Notes: generated by a model not told the origin, from the sequence alone. DNA of 64,000 nucleotides from Turritopsis dohrnii (GCA_027922465.2 BQMF02000616.1:1-64000), one strand, 5' to 3'; counted from the first letter of the stretch, positions 25,166 to 37,743 are shown. Program-made: numbers and translations.

Positions 25166-28100
25166 ATGTCGAATAACCAAACGATTCAAGAATTGAGAGT
25201 TCTAGCAAAAGAGCGTCGTTTAAAGGGGTACTATAAGCATAGGAAGGCTGAGCTCATTGATTTATTAGATACCTGAGTAAGAAAACCTATTCAACAACGC
25301 ACTATATATGACTGGGTTGGGAGAGCAAAGTCAACCCCAATACCTCCACCTAGGAAATTGGTAGTAAGGCCAATACCTCCACCTAGGAGAGCTGGAGTAA
25401 GGAAACATCTTAGACAAGTCACTCTGCTCCCAACGCCTGAAGACATGGATACTTGTGAGCATCACGAGATGATGAACAACCGGTCAGTAGTAAAATCTAA
25501 GCTCAACGAATGTTATGACTGGTTTGAGATTTATGTACCAAAGTCAATTAAAGAGCCTATAAAGAACGCTTTCTCTAAAGCAAAAAGTGGTATTTTAAAG
25601 TTGTATAACAATAGAAAGAAAAGCTTGGGTTAAAAGGTATGGTTGAAGAACAGGCGATGGAAGACACCAACAACACAAGTATGTGATGATTTTATACCTA
25701 TGAAGCATAAGCATGCACGACATAAAACTTTCCAAAGCTTTCGTATAGCTGCTCAAGCAAACGCTGATGTTGATGAATACTTCACGCTAGTGATACCAAA
25801 TGTGACGAAATTGATGGAAGAGCAGGTTGAGGACATGGGGTCTGCTAAAGTACAACTTTCTCTATGGATCATGTGGAAAAAGCGTAACAAGAATTTAATT
25901 CAACTTGAAGATGATGATATAGAAGGAGATGAAGATGATGACACAACGAGAACTGAAGATACATATTTAGGGATAAATAAAGGTTTTAACAGCTTGATGA
26001 CGAGAGTGTTTCAAGGTAGTGACATGTAACAGATATTGGATGAGATGTTTGCATATATGAAAACCCTAGTACAGCATCCTGCATTACCACAAAGCAGCTT
26101 CATCATCGATCACATCATGCACCTAGACGTAGACTTTCACAAGCTGAAGGTGATAAGAGAATCTTCATACATCAAACTACCATCCTGGATAGCCTCACAA
26201 AAGACAATCATCAATCCTAAAAACGATGATGAAGAATGTTTCAAGTGGGTTGTAATATCAGCACTACATTACGAAGAGATTGGAAAAGATCTACATCGCA
26301 TTTCAAAGCGAAAAAAAGTATGAGAATAAGTACAACTGGAATGGTTTTGAATTTCCTGTAGCAATAGACAAGATAAGAAAGTTCAAAAAAAATAATCCCG
26401 CCATAGCGGTGAACGTACTATATATTGAAGAAAAGTCTACAAAGAGGGGGATCAACACCACGCGAGAATCTAATCGTAACATTAGCGCAAAGAAGCAAGT
26501 CAATCTGTGGATGGTTTGTGATGGAGAGAAGAATCACTATACAGCTATCAAGAATCTTTCAACGTTGTTGAGTCAAGAAAACACAAGTCATCAACATACA
26601 CAGCACTTTTGCATCAACTGTCTAAATGGTTTTCACAATGTAGAGTCACGAGATAAACACTATGTATACTGCTCTGGCAATAAACGAATCAGAGTGGAGA
26701 TGCTTGGAGAAAAGGAAAAATAGTTACAGTATAACAATGGAGAGATGCAGTTCAGAGTACCTTTTGGTATCTATGCAAATTTCGAGGGTATTTTAGTACC
26801 TATGAAGTAAGATGGGAGAGAGAAGAACACAAAAACACCATCGAAGTACCTTCAGGATAGTGTCCGTACAGCAAGTTTGCGTATGGAATGTGCCCGGTCC
26901 TCAAAAAATATACAGAGGGGAAGATTGTGTAAAGAAGTGTGTGGATCATCTGAAAGATGAAGTTAAGCGGTTTTATGCAATATTTCCAGAACAATCGATG
27001 ATAGAACTGATGGATGTTCAGAAGCGTGATCATCGGGATGTAGAAACTTGTCACATATGTATGCAACCATTTTCAGATCCTCAAAATCGTAAACTCAGAG
27101 ACCACTGTCACTATACAGGTTTATATCGAGGTGCTGCACATAACAATTGCGACCCAAAATTTAAGATCTCCCATCATCTACCTATCATCTTTCACAACTT
27201 AAGTGGATATGATGCACACCTCTCCATTAGAAAACTTGGGGAAAAGTACAACACGAAGGATTTAGGATGCATCGCAGAAAACAGGGAAAAGTATATATCC
27301 TTCCATGTCAAAATAGCAATACCACTTGCTGGTTTTGTCAACTCAGACGGTGCACAAGTGTACAAGAAGAACAAACTGAGATTCATCGACAGCTGTAGAT
27401 TCATGGCATCAAGTTTGGATAAATTGTCCTGTAATCTTATCGATGAGCAGTGTAGAAATTTTCGATGCTTTTACAAGGAAGATAGCATCTTTAAGTTGAT
27501 GCGTCGCAAAGGTGTATATCCATACGAGTATATGAATAGTTGGGAAAAGTTTGCAGAGACAAAGGTACCTTCAAAAGAAGCCTTCTACAGCAAGCTGAAC
27601 ATGTGTGGTGTAAGTGACAAAGACTATGAACATGCACAACAGGTATGGAATAGAATGTCTACAGTAGGAGATGTGATAGCACTTGGAGATTACCAAGATG
27701 TGTACTTGGCAACGGACGTTCTACTGCTAGCAGATGTTTTTGAAACGTTTCGGGATACATGCTTGCATCACTACCAATTGGATCCACTCTATTTCTACAC
27801 AGCACCCGGTTTGGCGTGAAAAGGAGCCTTGAAGTATAGCCGATTAGAGTTAGAGCTGCTCACAGGCATAAACATGCTGTGAATGTTCGAGAGAGGTATA
27901 CGAGGAGGTATAACACAAGCTGTACATTTCTATGTAAAAGTAAACAACAAGTATATGGATGATCAATATGATCTGAACGAGGAACCCTCATATGCAATGT
28001 ACGTTAATGCAAATAACCTTTACGGTTGGGCTATGGCATCAGACTTGCCAATACATGGATTTAAATGGGTAAAAATTGTTGAGAAGTTCACACCTGAAGG

Positions 28101-28309
28101 TACTGCAAACTTAGTTAAGAAGAATGAGTATGGCTATCTACTGAAGGTGGATATCGACTATCCAAAGTGGCTACATGATGCTCAAAATAGTTTACCATTT
28201 TTACCTGAAAAAATGACGCTTGCAAAGGTGGAAAAACTTGTACCAGATCTCCGCAACAAGCGTGAGTATGTCATAGATATAAGAGCCCTACATCAAGCGT
28301 TGACTCACC
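25166..28309 (+). pseudogene. SAP-polymerase B remnant of Polinton-2, truncated
   Basis: It starts with the SAP segment after TATATATAATAAAGG and follows the Polinton-1 polymerase. There are in-frame stops near 25275, 25684, 26027, 26721, 27818 and 27880 and several frameshifts. The region around the Cys/His cluster and Exo II/III (26880-27815) is still one open frame, and motif A is present as NANNLYG near 28007, with the catalytic Asp changed to Asn. The gene ends at about 28309, where a ~1.15-kb deletion relative to Polinton-1 (3408-4562) removes motifs B and C. Confidence 0.9.
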
Positions 28310-28630
28310 ACAAAATGCGCCAAAAGTTGTCGGGAAAAACTGTGCCTAGATGTAATACACTCGAACAGAATATGAACGGTCATTGCGTGCGTTGCAGTCG
28401 GAGTTGGCAAGTAGTCACACACAAATAGTCCAAGATCTAGGGGTATAGCCCAGAGCTGATGACAATGAAGCCAGGGTGGAGTGTCGGTTAGATCGAAGAC
28501 AATGAATTAAAAATCCTCTAGGGTATCACAAAACCAACAACAACAACAAAAACCCTAGGGGTTCTCCTAAGAGAGTTTTATTTCCAATAATATGGTCATG
28601 GTTGGAGTAAAACAGAACTATAACAAAAGG
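28310..28630. other. Conserved non-coding spacer, Polinton-2 copy
   Basis: Corresponds to 4560-4855 of Polinton-1, including the CAA tract and the CCCTAGGGG / CTCCTAAGAGAG elements. Conservation here is comparable with that of neighbouring coding sequence. Confidence 0.6.
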
Positions 28631-28633
28631 AGA

Positions 28634-29098
28634 TGGATCAGCAATTCGTAAATGCTTTTAAAAATAGTTTGCAGAAGTGGAAGATCAAACGTTTGATGAA
28701 ATGGAGGGAAATAATAGTTGCAAATGTTGACACCAAAATTGTGAAGCTGTGCAAGGAATGGTGTGCGACGGAATTAAACAAGGTGATGAGTAGAGTAGGT
28801 CTCGATGGTGACATTGATATTGTAAAGCTGTGAAAAGAATGGGGTGCGATGAAATTTAACATGACAACGGAAAATGCAGCTGGAAATGGGCACCTCGAGA
28901 TCGTTAAACTCTGCATGGGATATGGTGCAACAGATTATAACTAGGTAATGGTAGTAGCAAGTTGTAAGGGTAACGTCGAGATCATCAAACTCTGCAAGGA
29001 GTGGTGTGCGACAGAGTTTAACGAGGCAATGGAGTTTGCAGCTTTCAATGATCATGTTGAGATTGTTAAGTTATGCAAGGACTGGAAGAAGGTGATGT
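28634..29098 (+). pseudogene. Ankyrin-like repeat gene between polymerase and small-gene cluster
   Basis: It encodes an N-terminus MDQQFVNAFKNS and about five 27-residue repeats (IVKLCKEW type) with stops near 28831 and 28942. Polinton-1 has nothing at the equivalent position (4855-4894), so this is a gain in one lineage or a loss in the other. The preceding spacer and the following gene are collinear in both elements. Confidence 0.75.
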
Positions 29099-29148
29099 AA
29101 TATATAATATTCGTTTCATGTAGCTCATCACCATTACATGAAAGAAAA

Positions 29149-29761
29149 ATGTATGAAGTAGTCGTCTGTTTCTGCATTCAGAATGGACTTTGGATGTTTT
29201 TTTTCTGGAAGAGCCGTCACATAATAAAGCTAATCATGAATATCGATGGATTTCTAGACGCAGTCGATACTCCTGCAGAAGCTCAGAAAAGAGCAGAACT
29301 TATATTTGCCGTCCAAAGTCGTCAAAATCTCGGTGGTAAAAACTTGGACAGTTGAAAGATTGAGTAAGATGAGTGACAAGACTATCGGAAACCTATACAA
29401 AACATACACGAATCCACAACAGCAGCAAGAAACGCCTAATTTTAACGCTCTGGCATCTAATTTGGAGGGTGTGAGAGATGTTACGCAGATGATGGGGGAG
29501 ATCAACGGCAATCCACTTATCACTAACTCCATCACAAGTTATATGGCTGCATCTATACCTAACGTTTCACCGATGGATGTGATAGGGTCTACTATCTACT
29601 CAAAGTCTTTTCTCGGTCCTTTCGCGCTGTTTGCGATCATTTTTGGTAAAAATGATCTTGATTGGAATAAGTTCGCAAAACACGTGGAAGAGCGTCAAAT
29701 GAATGAGCGACAACAACAAGAAGATAGTAAAATCGGAGAACCCTGGAAGAGTTGCGAGTGA
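29149..29761 (+). pseudogene. Remnant of the 218-aa membrane protein gene
   Basis: Homologous to 4895-5551. The N-terminal hydrophobic segment and the central region are readable, with a frame change near 29345 and loss of a few residues near the second membrane segment. Confidence 0.85.
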
Positions 29762-29955
29762 GAAGAAGCTAGCAGAGTGGAACTGAAAGAATAGAAAGAC
29801 AATGTTACAATTACCTACGCAAGTACCTACTAAGAAAAGTATGACTTGAGTAGCTAGTGGTGCAATAGCTGTTCTAGCAGAGGGGTTGTTAGTCTACTAC
29901 TACAACACACAATCTTCTGCTAAGCCTTACACTGACACTGGCGTGAAGGTTTAAG
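29762..29955 (+). pseudogene. Remnant of the PTQV-repeat membrane protein gene
   Basis: Homologous to 5510-5801, with in-frame stops and only one repeat left. The glycine-rich membrane segment is still recognisable. Confidence 0.75.
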
Positions 29956-29987
29956 CACAAAAACAGCATTGTTTTTGCTTAATATTA

Positions 29988-30198
29988 ATGGAGAAAGAAT
30001 TCATTGATAACATGTGGCAAATGGGACGATTACTAGGCTACACAAGCTTGTACGCGTACGCTGGAAAGAAATTCTTCAGTGTAGGAGCTTCATTCGCAAA
30101 GCTAGATTTAGCTTACTTGGGAAAACTTGGAGCATACCTTAAAATGGCAATTTTGTCAGATGATTACGCACTCAAGGATAAAATTTCGTCTTCAAGAA
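29988..30198 (+). pseudogene. Copy of the 73-aa small protein gene
   Basis: Homologous to 5802-6023 with most residues kept. A small deletion near 30176 changes the last residues and runs the frame into the following start codon. It could still encode a nearly complete protein. Confidence 0.7.
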
Positions 30199-30199
30199 A

Positions 30200-30491
30200 T
30201 GGTTAGCATCTTAATAGGAGTAGCAGTAAGTGCAGCACTTTTCACGTTTAGAAACTATGCAGAGAGGGTTCTCTCTGTTGATGAGGAAGCAGCAGCAGAT
30301 GAAGAAGAACGCGCGCAAGACAACCACAAATGGAATGGAATCGAGAGCGCGCACAACAGCTTCTCCCACCTTTACCACTTAGACCTGGATTAACGGATTT
30401 TTATAACCCTTCTGAATCTCGAAAGACTGATGAATTAGTAGCGATCGCTGGAAATCTAGGTATTGTTGGATTTCTGCTCTACCGTATGTAA
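30200..30491 (+). pseudogene. Remnant of the 136-aa two-helix protein gene
   Basis: Homologous to 6028-6438. About 120 bp are deleted from the charged middle, which joins the N-terminal helix to the proline-rich part in the wrong frame. Confidence 0.8.
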
Positions 30492-30494
30492 TAA

Positions 30495-30960
30495 ATGACT
30501 GAAAAGTTGCATGACATCTATTGTAAACCAGGGAATTTGTGGAAAGGGAAGAAAGCCAATAAAAAGCTTCAGAAGGCTGTGTCTGGATTCACAAAGAAGC
30601 AAGTTCTGGAGTGGCTAGATCGTCAAGTTTATATCAGATGCATCTACCAAGGTCTCAGCGCATCGATTATCCCTCTTTTACGTGACCAGGGTGAACAAGA
30701 TACACCAGGCCGATCACTTGTATCTTTCTCATGACAAGGTCTATCAGAATACGTATAAGTACGCTTTCAATGTGATCAATATTGCTTCAGAGTATAAAGC
30801 GAGTAGACCTCTGAGAACGAAGAAAGCGAGCGACGTTGCAGAGATGTTTGCTGACATTTATAAAAAGGGTCCACTAAAGTGGCCTGAGAAGCTCTATGTA
30901 GATAACAGTTCAGAGTTCAAGTCGGAAACAGCTAAGCTCTTCCAGAAGCATGATGTCAGA
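30495..30960 (+). pseudogene. Integrase remnant, 3' half deleted
   Basis: Homologous to 6442-6906. A frame change lies near 30640-30680. The first and second catalytic Asp are recognisable (QADHLYL and YVDNSSEF). The sequence then jumps to the SAP/Cys gene, a deletion equivalent to 6907-8229 of Polinton-1, removing the catalytic Glu and the 195-aa gene. Confidence 0.85.
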
Positions 30961-31127
30961 CAGATTTCCCCGAGTGTCAAGATTGTGCACTGAATAGACT
31001 TCTTTGGGAACTCTCGAAGAAAGCATCCAGACAGATTTATACATCACCAGAAGGTGAAGAGATTAATGTTAAAACAAGAGAGATCGTAGGATATGAGGTT
31101 GGCTATAGCAAGTATTAGTTCAAGTAA
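30961..31127 (+). pseudogene. 3' remnant of the SAP/Cys gene and unfilled innexin site
   Basis: Homologous to 8229-8405. It runs into one copy of the sequence that is a 55-bp direct repeat around the innexin in Polinton-1, then straight to the Bro-N-like gene. No innexin sequence is present. Confidence 0.8.
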
Positions 31128-31186
31128 ATGTCTCCACTTACTTGACCTCCAAGGCTGGAAGTTCTTTTTCTATAAATAAAAAAAGA

Positions 31187-31440
31187 TGACCTTATCTTTA
31201 TTCAACGGATCAGCAGCAGTTGAAGTACTTTTTGATGAACAAAACCAACCATTCATTCACAGAGGAAAATTTGGTAAGTTCTTAGGGTTGAGGCACATAC
31301 AAAATCCACTTCACTCTGCCCGATGTTAATACGCGGGAAATGCTCGAGTGTATGTTCGATATTGACATGACATAGATACTATGAAGGGTGAGCAACTTAA
31401 TAGAGTAGAACTTGAAGAGGGTTTCCAACCGTTGGGACCC
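31187..31440 (+). pseudogene. Bro-N-like remnant
   Basis: Homologous to 9609-9790 with a small unrelated or diverged segment near 31300-31370. It ends in a single damaged palindrome (about 31412-31441) that fuses the two palindromes of Polinton-1, so the DUF3627-like part has been lost. Confidence 0.75.
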
Positions 31441-31500
31441 CTTGTGAGATGTCGTTTTGTAGCTTTACCAAGCTACAAAACATAAGGCGGAGGTGACTCA

Positions 31501-32148
31501 TACATCATTTAGCAGGTGCACTCGGGGTATCTGAACTGCTCACGAGCTTTTATGCGATTTCTTCACGACCTTCTTTCCTTCCACGTTCCAAAAGCTCTTT
31601 CTTCTGATGTTCATAAAGCTGTTTGATCACCTTCCTTTACTGTTTTTGCAGAACTCGCTTCATACCTGTTTAGCGCTGTTAATCCGAGTAAACTCAGGAT
31701 GATCAATGGTACCGTCTTCGTAGACTTTTGATATTAACACACGCAGACTGTCTAGAGTGGTCTGCGTAGCGAATGCGATATCATGATTTTCCGCCCTTTT
31801 TACATCGAAAATAGAGCCACTTTTTTGAATGCCTATCATTATTAGACCCACAACGAGAGCTGTCACACACAGCGCGAAGCTGATCGAAGTATCCATTCCT
31901 GATACCAAGCATGTAATCTCACCACCAGAGAGTACAACATTCACTGCGATCAGAAAGTAAGATATATATTTCGCAACTGTTGAGTAGTGTAAAAATTTGC
32001 GCTCTAAAGATGTTCGGTATCCTATCTTTTGAGATAGGTATGCTTCCGTTTCTTTGACCGTTTGAATTCTATAGTTTTGTGCGTATCCATCCTCAGAGTC
32101 TGATAAAACAGGGTATAGCTTCTCCGTATTCACATCGTACATGGCCAT
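31501..32148 (-). pseudogene. Two-helix membrane gene, best-preserved copy
   Basis: Homologous to 10470-11125. The frame is open from 32148 to 31660 (162 codons) through both membrane helices. A small rearrangement near 31660 replaces the coiled-coil tail. This copy shows the protein that is broken in Polinton-1. Confidence 0.75.
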
Positions 32149-32152
32149 CTGT

Positions 32153-32810
32153 TTATTTTAAGACGACGAGCATATTGATAGCTTGTAAATCAAGTTTCCT
32201 GTTTTGATCGTCGGTGACGTAAAAACTAAACGTTCGCGTTGAGAACCTTAATTTTTTGGTGAACATAGGACGTTCATAGTGATACGACATGATGTCGCCA
32301 TACTCGTACTCTGGCTTCTGAAGTCTAAAAATGTGTACGGTTTTCGTAGTTGTACCGTTCAGCAGAATATAACTGTTTTCACATTCTGAACAGTACAGCC
32401 GTATAGACTTGAACGGGGAAAAGTTTGAAAAGGACTTGTTGAGGCCTTCTATGAAAAATCCATGTTTCGAACTTTTTAGACCTAGCAAGTATAAAAGACC
32501 TTCCGTAATTATTACCTGGTACCCTTTGGATACTGATAACTGAAGCTTACCATCACATATCTGATCTAGATATACGCTTTGAAGTGATCTTGCATTTATA
32601 TTATCGCGAATATTCTTTGACGTATACAACCCAGGTGCGAAGTCAATGTGGATTGGATCGGAGTCTGGAGCTACTTGATCTTTCGAGATGGTTACCCTTT
32701 GATGCTTTTCCAGGTTGAACCATCCCACGTATAATACTGCTTCTTTTATCGCAATCTCTGTGCCTTCTTTTAACTCTGTTCGTCACTTGGTTTCTCCTAG
32801 ATGAGTGACA
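32153..32810 (-). pseudogene. Penton-like gene, 5' end cut by a Helitron
   Basis: Homologous to 11130-11795. It is open from about 32728 to 32153, with a frame break upstream, and the first few codons are separated by the Helitron inserted at 32810. Confidence 0.75.
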
Positions 32811-33673
32811 TCTATATATTAATAGCCGATTCTCCGTCTGTCTGTTTGTTTGTTTGTTTGTAAGTCACGCAAAATGGTAGATTGAGTTGTGAGCGAAATT
32901 ATTTCTTTTTTTGTGCGCGACGTGAGTTCGAAACAAATACATTGCAACCCCAATCGAACGTGACTTTTTTTGGGTGATGAACTAATAGGAATAACGTTTT
33001 GTTTTTATCATTATTGTTAGTTTTATATTCCACGTTGACTTGGCTTTGAAAACAGTACATCAACTAAATACAAAGAAACTAACTGATTAAACATTTTGGA
33101 CAAAAAGCAGCAGTGGCAGAACGTGGCAGCATGTGCGGTTTGCCACTATCTCTTGCCTGACTGTCTGAGACGGGTGAACTTTTTTTTTGAGCAATCAAAA
33201 TGTTTAAAAACCGATAGGTAAAAAAAGAGTATTATATCAAAACAATTTTTTTTTTTTTTTTTTTTTTTTTTTGCTTTTCTTTTAACAAATTAATTTCTTC
33301 TTTTAATTGTTAAGCGTTCTGATCGAACGTTTTTTATTCTATTTATTCATTTAGCACGTGCCTTTTTTCTCTCCTCCGTCGTGATGTTTTTAAGAAGAGA
33401 AACTATTTCCCCCTTACGTTTGATAGCACCCATGTTAGAGTGCGTAACTTTTTTAAAACAAAAGCTAATAAAAAGTTGAAGTTTTCTCTTTCTACATTTT
33501 GAGTGTATTGTTACACTGATAAAAGATTGGTTTTATCAGAGGTTGTGACTTCGAATATGCTTCTGGTTGAACACAAGTTGTACGAGCCGTTTATAAGGAA
33601 ATTTGACGTTTATTGATACAGTGATACAGAGCAGGTGAACATCGGCGGCGAGCGACGCCGCCTTGGCGGCTAG
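32811..33673. mobile_element. Non-autonomous Helitron, 863 bp
   Basis: It starts with TCTATATATTAATAGCC and ends in CTAG, preceded by a hairpin GCCGCC-TT-GGCGGC. It is inserted between A (32810) and T (33674) with no target duplication, as Helitrons do. A near-identical copy is at 35114-35972. No Rep/helicase gene is inside. It contains a T-run of about 30 bases near 33243-33272. Confidence 0.88.
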
Positions 33674-33713
33674 TTCATATATATTTCACGCTGCTGCATT
33701 TATTATGAGAGAA

Positions 33714-34443
33714 ATGAACTACAAGGCGAGGTAAATACCTAAATTCGGGCAACCCAGTACGTTCTTAGCTGCTAAGGAACTCTGGGAGCAACGGATCGTC
33801 GTGGATCAACAGGGGAACTTTTTCATTGCTAAGTTTCGCAATATTTTCTCATTTCTCCAAGATCAGCTCATACCAGACCATGCAGCGCGACTAGACAAAG
33901 ACAGATGGCTCGATATCGACATGTACCCAGGACAACTAGCTTTTTCTACATGGTTAGCCACGACTAGTTGCGGCGTATCCCCGCAACATGTACACCATAA
34001 GAACCCTATGATTGCGACCATCTACCGCTTTCACGTCTACTTTCAGATACCTCTCATCTTGAGGCAACTTGAAATTCCTCTACCAAGTGAACTAAGCTTC
34101 AACCCGCAAGATAATAAATACAGTTCAAGTGCGTTCAAGACGCTCTCTGCAGAGTTTGACATACCAGCTGACAAGTTCTTCTGGCGATACCCCGCTCGCA
34201 TGCGGAGTATCGGTAAGAGTTGGGAATTCTACGTTCAAAATAATGTTAATGCCCGGTTAAGTAGAGCTGGTATACAGCTCTTGTCGCAGAGTACGCGGAT
34301 GTATGCGCGAATGTTTTTGGAAAGTCAGGCCAGTGCACGTTCCTTTATAGCGGGTGATGCCCAAAAGATTTTCATGACGGCAGTAGAACAAGCGATCCTG
34401 AAAAACACCTCTTTCGCGGAAGAGATTTGTAGCTCCAGAAAGC
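33714..34443 (+). pseudogene. Conserved Polinton gene, 5' part, split by piggyBac
   Basis: Homologous to 11810-12540. It has an early frameshift and stop (33730s), but retains the ~26-bp acidic segment lost from Polinton-1. The gene is interrupted at TTAA 34445-34448 and continues at 42255. Confidence 0.85.
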
Positions 34444-34679
34444 CTTAACCCTTTATGCCATAATGACTCCATATGGCATCATAAACTTTCCTTTTACATA
34501 ATTTTTGAACCAAGTACGGACTTATACCAAGTTTTCATGTTTCGTGTAGCTGTTACATAAGCTAATTGAAACACAATAAAGATGTTCTTTAAAGCGCTTA
34601 TGTTAGCAGTTTTTCAACAAGAAAAATCAAAAGTTCAAAGTGTTGTTGAAGGAGATACATGTGCTGTTAAATTGGGTGC

Positions 34680-35110
34680 AAGAATCCAGTACACAGGGTG
34701 TTTGTAACAAGCTTTTTATTGAACTGAATACCAGTAGCTCACGTTCAAACTAAAAATTACAAAGCTTACTATGTAATATCAATATATAATAGGGTATGAA
34801 TAATAAACCCATCAGTAATGCATACAATAACTAAACAAAATAATTTAATAAATATTTAAATACTGACCAGTTTGCCCTAAGCTGGATTCTGCAGTTGCAT
34901 CACTTATGTGTCCACGTAAATACATAAGATGCCATAGATATTTGATAAAGATCAAACAAAAGGTGACATTGACTAAGTAAACCTAAGTAACACTTAACAA
35001 GTGAGTGTCTTCTTTAGAGGTTCATAGCCAAGTGGGTACAATGAAGTGATGCAAATGTTTATATCAATTAAATACAAAATTAAGGACCAGATATTAAATA
35101 CTGATCTAAC
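34680..35110. other. Non-coding interior of the piggyBac element
   Basis: AT-rich sequence with no recognised feature. Confidence 0.5.
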
Positions 35111-35113
35111 TTA

Positions 35114-35972
35114 TCTATATATTAATAGCCGATTCTCTGTCTGTTTGTTTGTTTGTTTGTAAGTGACGCAAAATGGTAGATTGAGTTGTGAGCGAAATTA
35201 TTTCTTTTTTTGTGTGCGACGTGAGTTCGAAGCAAATACATTGCAACCCCAATCGAACGTGACTTTTTTTGGCTGATGAACTAATAGGAATAACGTTTTG
35301 TTTTTATCATTATTGTTAGTTTTATATTCCACGTTGACTTGGCTTTGAAAACAATACATCAACTAAATACAAACTAACTGAAACTAACTGATTAAACGTT
35401 TTGGACATAAAGCAGTGGCAAAACGTGCGGTTTACCAGTGTATCCTAACGTATCCTTGCCTGACTGTCTGAGACGGGTGAACATTTTTTCGAGCAATCAA
35501 AATGTTTAAAAACCGATAGGTAAAAAAAGATATATGATACAAAATATTTTTTTTTGCTTTTGTCATAATAGTTGTCTTAATTTGTTTTAATCGATTTCTT
35601 TTAATCTATTAATCAGATCGAACGTTTTTTTTTATTCACTTTATTCATTTAGCACGTGCCTTTTTTTCTCTCCTCCCGTGTGATCTTTTTAAGAAGAGAA
35701 ACCATTTCCCCCGTACGTTTGATAGCACCCATGTTAGAGCGCGTAACTTTTTTAAAACAAAAGCTAATAAAAAGTTGAAGTTTTCCCTCTCTACGTTTTG
35801 AGTGTATTGTTACACTGCTAAAAGATTGGTTTTACGAGAGGTTGTGACTTCGAATATGCTTCTGGTTGAACACAAGTTTTACGAGCCGTTTATAAGGAAA
35901 TTTGACGTTTATTGATACAGTGATACAGAGCAGGCGGACATGGGCGGCGAGCGACGCCGCCTTGGCGGCTAG
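35114..35972. mobile_element. Non-autonomous Helitron, 859 bp (second copy)
   Basis: Same TC...CTAG ends and 3' hairpin as at 32811-33673, between A (35113) and T (35973). The two copies are highly similar along their length, differing mainly in small indels and homopolymer length. Confidence 0.88.
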
Positions 35973-36543
35973 TATGTATAAATATATTGAATAAGTCTGT
36001 GTATTTTACAAGGGTTCAAAGTTCAAATTATATAAACTCATGATCTGTAAATTGAATTACATTCTAATAGTCATCAGTTCTAATCACAATAACTGGGTGT
36101 GTCATATAACTATAAACAATAGGTGTAGCCATGACAACATACAATAGAACAAATCACTAGAATGATAATTATAAACAATAAGTGTAACTATGACAACATA
36201 CAATAGAACAATATATATATAGATATAATTGGCACCTGAGCTACACAGAACTAAATAAGCCCAAGAGAGCCTGCCTGAATGAATAGGGACAATTGAGTCA
36301 AACAAAGACAACAATAAGTGCGAATTTTGCAATACAATTGTTGTAGCAGACCACAACACAGGCTACATGTGCTGTAGCAAAAAGTTGTCTGGTGTCTTAT
36401 TTTAATCGCGAACAACAGATTTTTTACTCTGTTGTGTTTACCATAAAGTACTTCTATGAATTAACAATAAGTTTGTCTGCAATGATCTGTTTCTTAGTAT
36501 TTAAATATTTTTTCAAAAGTGTATGACTCCATATGCAGTCATT
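35973..36543. other. Non-coding piggyBac interior
   Basis: Contains a short imperfect duplication, AGGTGTAGCCATGACAACATACAATAGAAC (two copies at 36120 and 36179, given here only in part): the shared block is ATGACAACATACAATAGAAC. Confidence 0.5.
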
Positions 36544-36651
36544 AGCGAGTTTTAGCAAGACGACGCGGACGTTTTTGCAAGCGGTTTTTTATCATATTGA
36601 AAGACGTTCGCGTCTTCTTGGAAAATTGTTTTATCTTTTCGAACGTATGGA

Positions 36652-37743
36652 ATGAAACTTAAAATGGCTACCGCTAACAGTCTCAAAACTGTTAGAGATG
36701 CTCTTTTGCTCTCTTACGTTGATAATTACATCGATGACATTGAATTTATTTTGCTGTATGATTTAAACAAATCAAGAGAAGTTTATCCGTATTGGAAATA
36801 TCCATTATTTGATCTCGATACATTTGATGAAGCCCAATGTGAAAAACACTTCAGGTTTCATGCCTCCCAGATTTATGACTTGGTTCAATATATGCACTTT
36901 CCAGAGAAAATAACCACACCAGAAAGAATTACATGTTCTGGAGTCGAGGGCCTTTGCATTCTTCTCAAAAGACTAGCTTTTCCATGCAGATTCACTGATA
37001 TGGTTCCTGTATTTGGAAGGGATCAGACAGAAATATGTATTTTATTCAATCACGTTCAGAACTTTGTTTACAGAGACCATAACCATCGACTGAGCTCTTG
37101 GAATCAGTGGTTCCTGCAACCTCAATTTTTGAATAACTATGCTCAAGTTGTAAACAATAAAGGGGCCCCACTTCAGAACTGCTTTGGTTTCATTGATGGT
37201 ACTGTCATCCCTATTTGTAGACCAAATGTTAATCAAAGAGTTGTTTATAATGGTCACAAGAGGGTCCATGCATTAAAATTTCAGAGTGTGGCCTTACCTA
37301 ATAGACTAATTGCAAATTTGGCAGGCCCCTTCGAAGGTAGAAGACACGACAGTACTATGCTTCATCAATCAAATTTACTTCCTGAGTTGCAGAGGGTAGC
37401 ATTTTTTCAAGGGAATCCTTTATGCGTGTATGGAGATCCTGCCTATCCTTTGAATTTACATTTACAAGCCTCATTTCGAGGAGCAGTTCTGACACCTGCG
37501 CAGGCTGATTACAATAAAGCTATGAAAACGGTTCGTGTTAGTGTAGAGTGGCTATTCGGTGACATAAAGAAATATTATAAATTTGTTGACTATAAGAAAG
37601 AACTTAAAATTGGACTTTCACCTATTGGAAAAACATACAGTATTTGTGCACTGCTACAAAATCTCCATGCATGCTTCTATGGTAATCAAGTTTCTACATT
37701 TTTTGAATTGGACCCACCTTCTGCACGGGAATATCTCCAATAA
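36652..37743 (+). CDS. Harbinger DDE transposase, 363 aa
   Basis: It belongs to the DDE_Tnp_4/HARBI1 family, which catalyses cut-and-paste transposition. The catalytic acidic residues are in FGFIDGT (near 37190), VYGDPAYPL (near 37430) and SVEWLFG (near 37545). The alternative start at 36664 (MATANS) would remove only four residues. The frame is continuous and the length typical, so it may be active. It requires the Myb-like partner for nuclear import and DNA binding in the systems studied. The stop is followed by a long AT-rich tail with several AATAAA-like signals. Confidence 0.93.
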   Translation: MKLKMATANSLKTVRDALLLSYVDNYIDDIEFILLYDLNKSREVYPYWKYPLFDLDTFDEAQCEKHFRFHASQIYDLVQYMHFPEKITTPERITCSGVEGLCILLKRLAFPCRFTDMVPVFGRDQTEICILFNHVQNFVYRDHNHRLSSWNQWFLQPQFLNNYAQVVNNKGAPLQNCFGFIDGTVIPICRPNVNQRVVYNGHKRVHALKFQSVALPNRLIANLAGPFEGRRHDSTMLHQSNLLPELQRVAFFQGNPLCVYGDPAYPLNLHLQASFRGAVLTPAQADYNKAMKTVRVSVEWLFGDIKKYYKFVDYKKELKIGLSPIGKTYSICALLQNLHACFYGNQVSTFFELDPPSAREYLQ

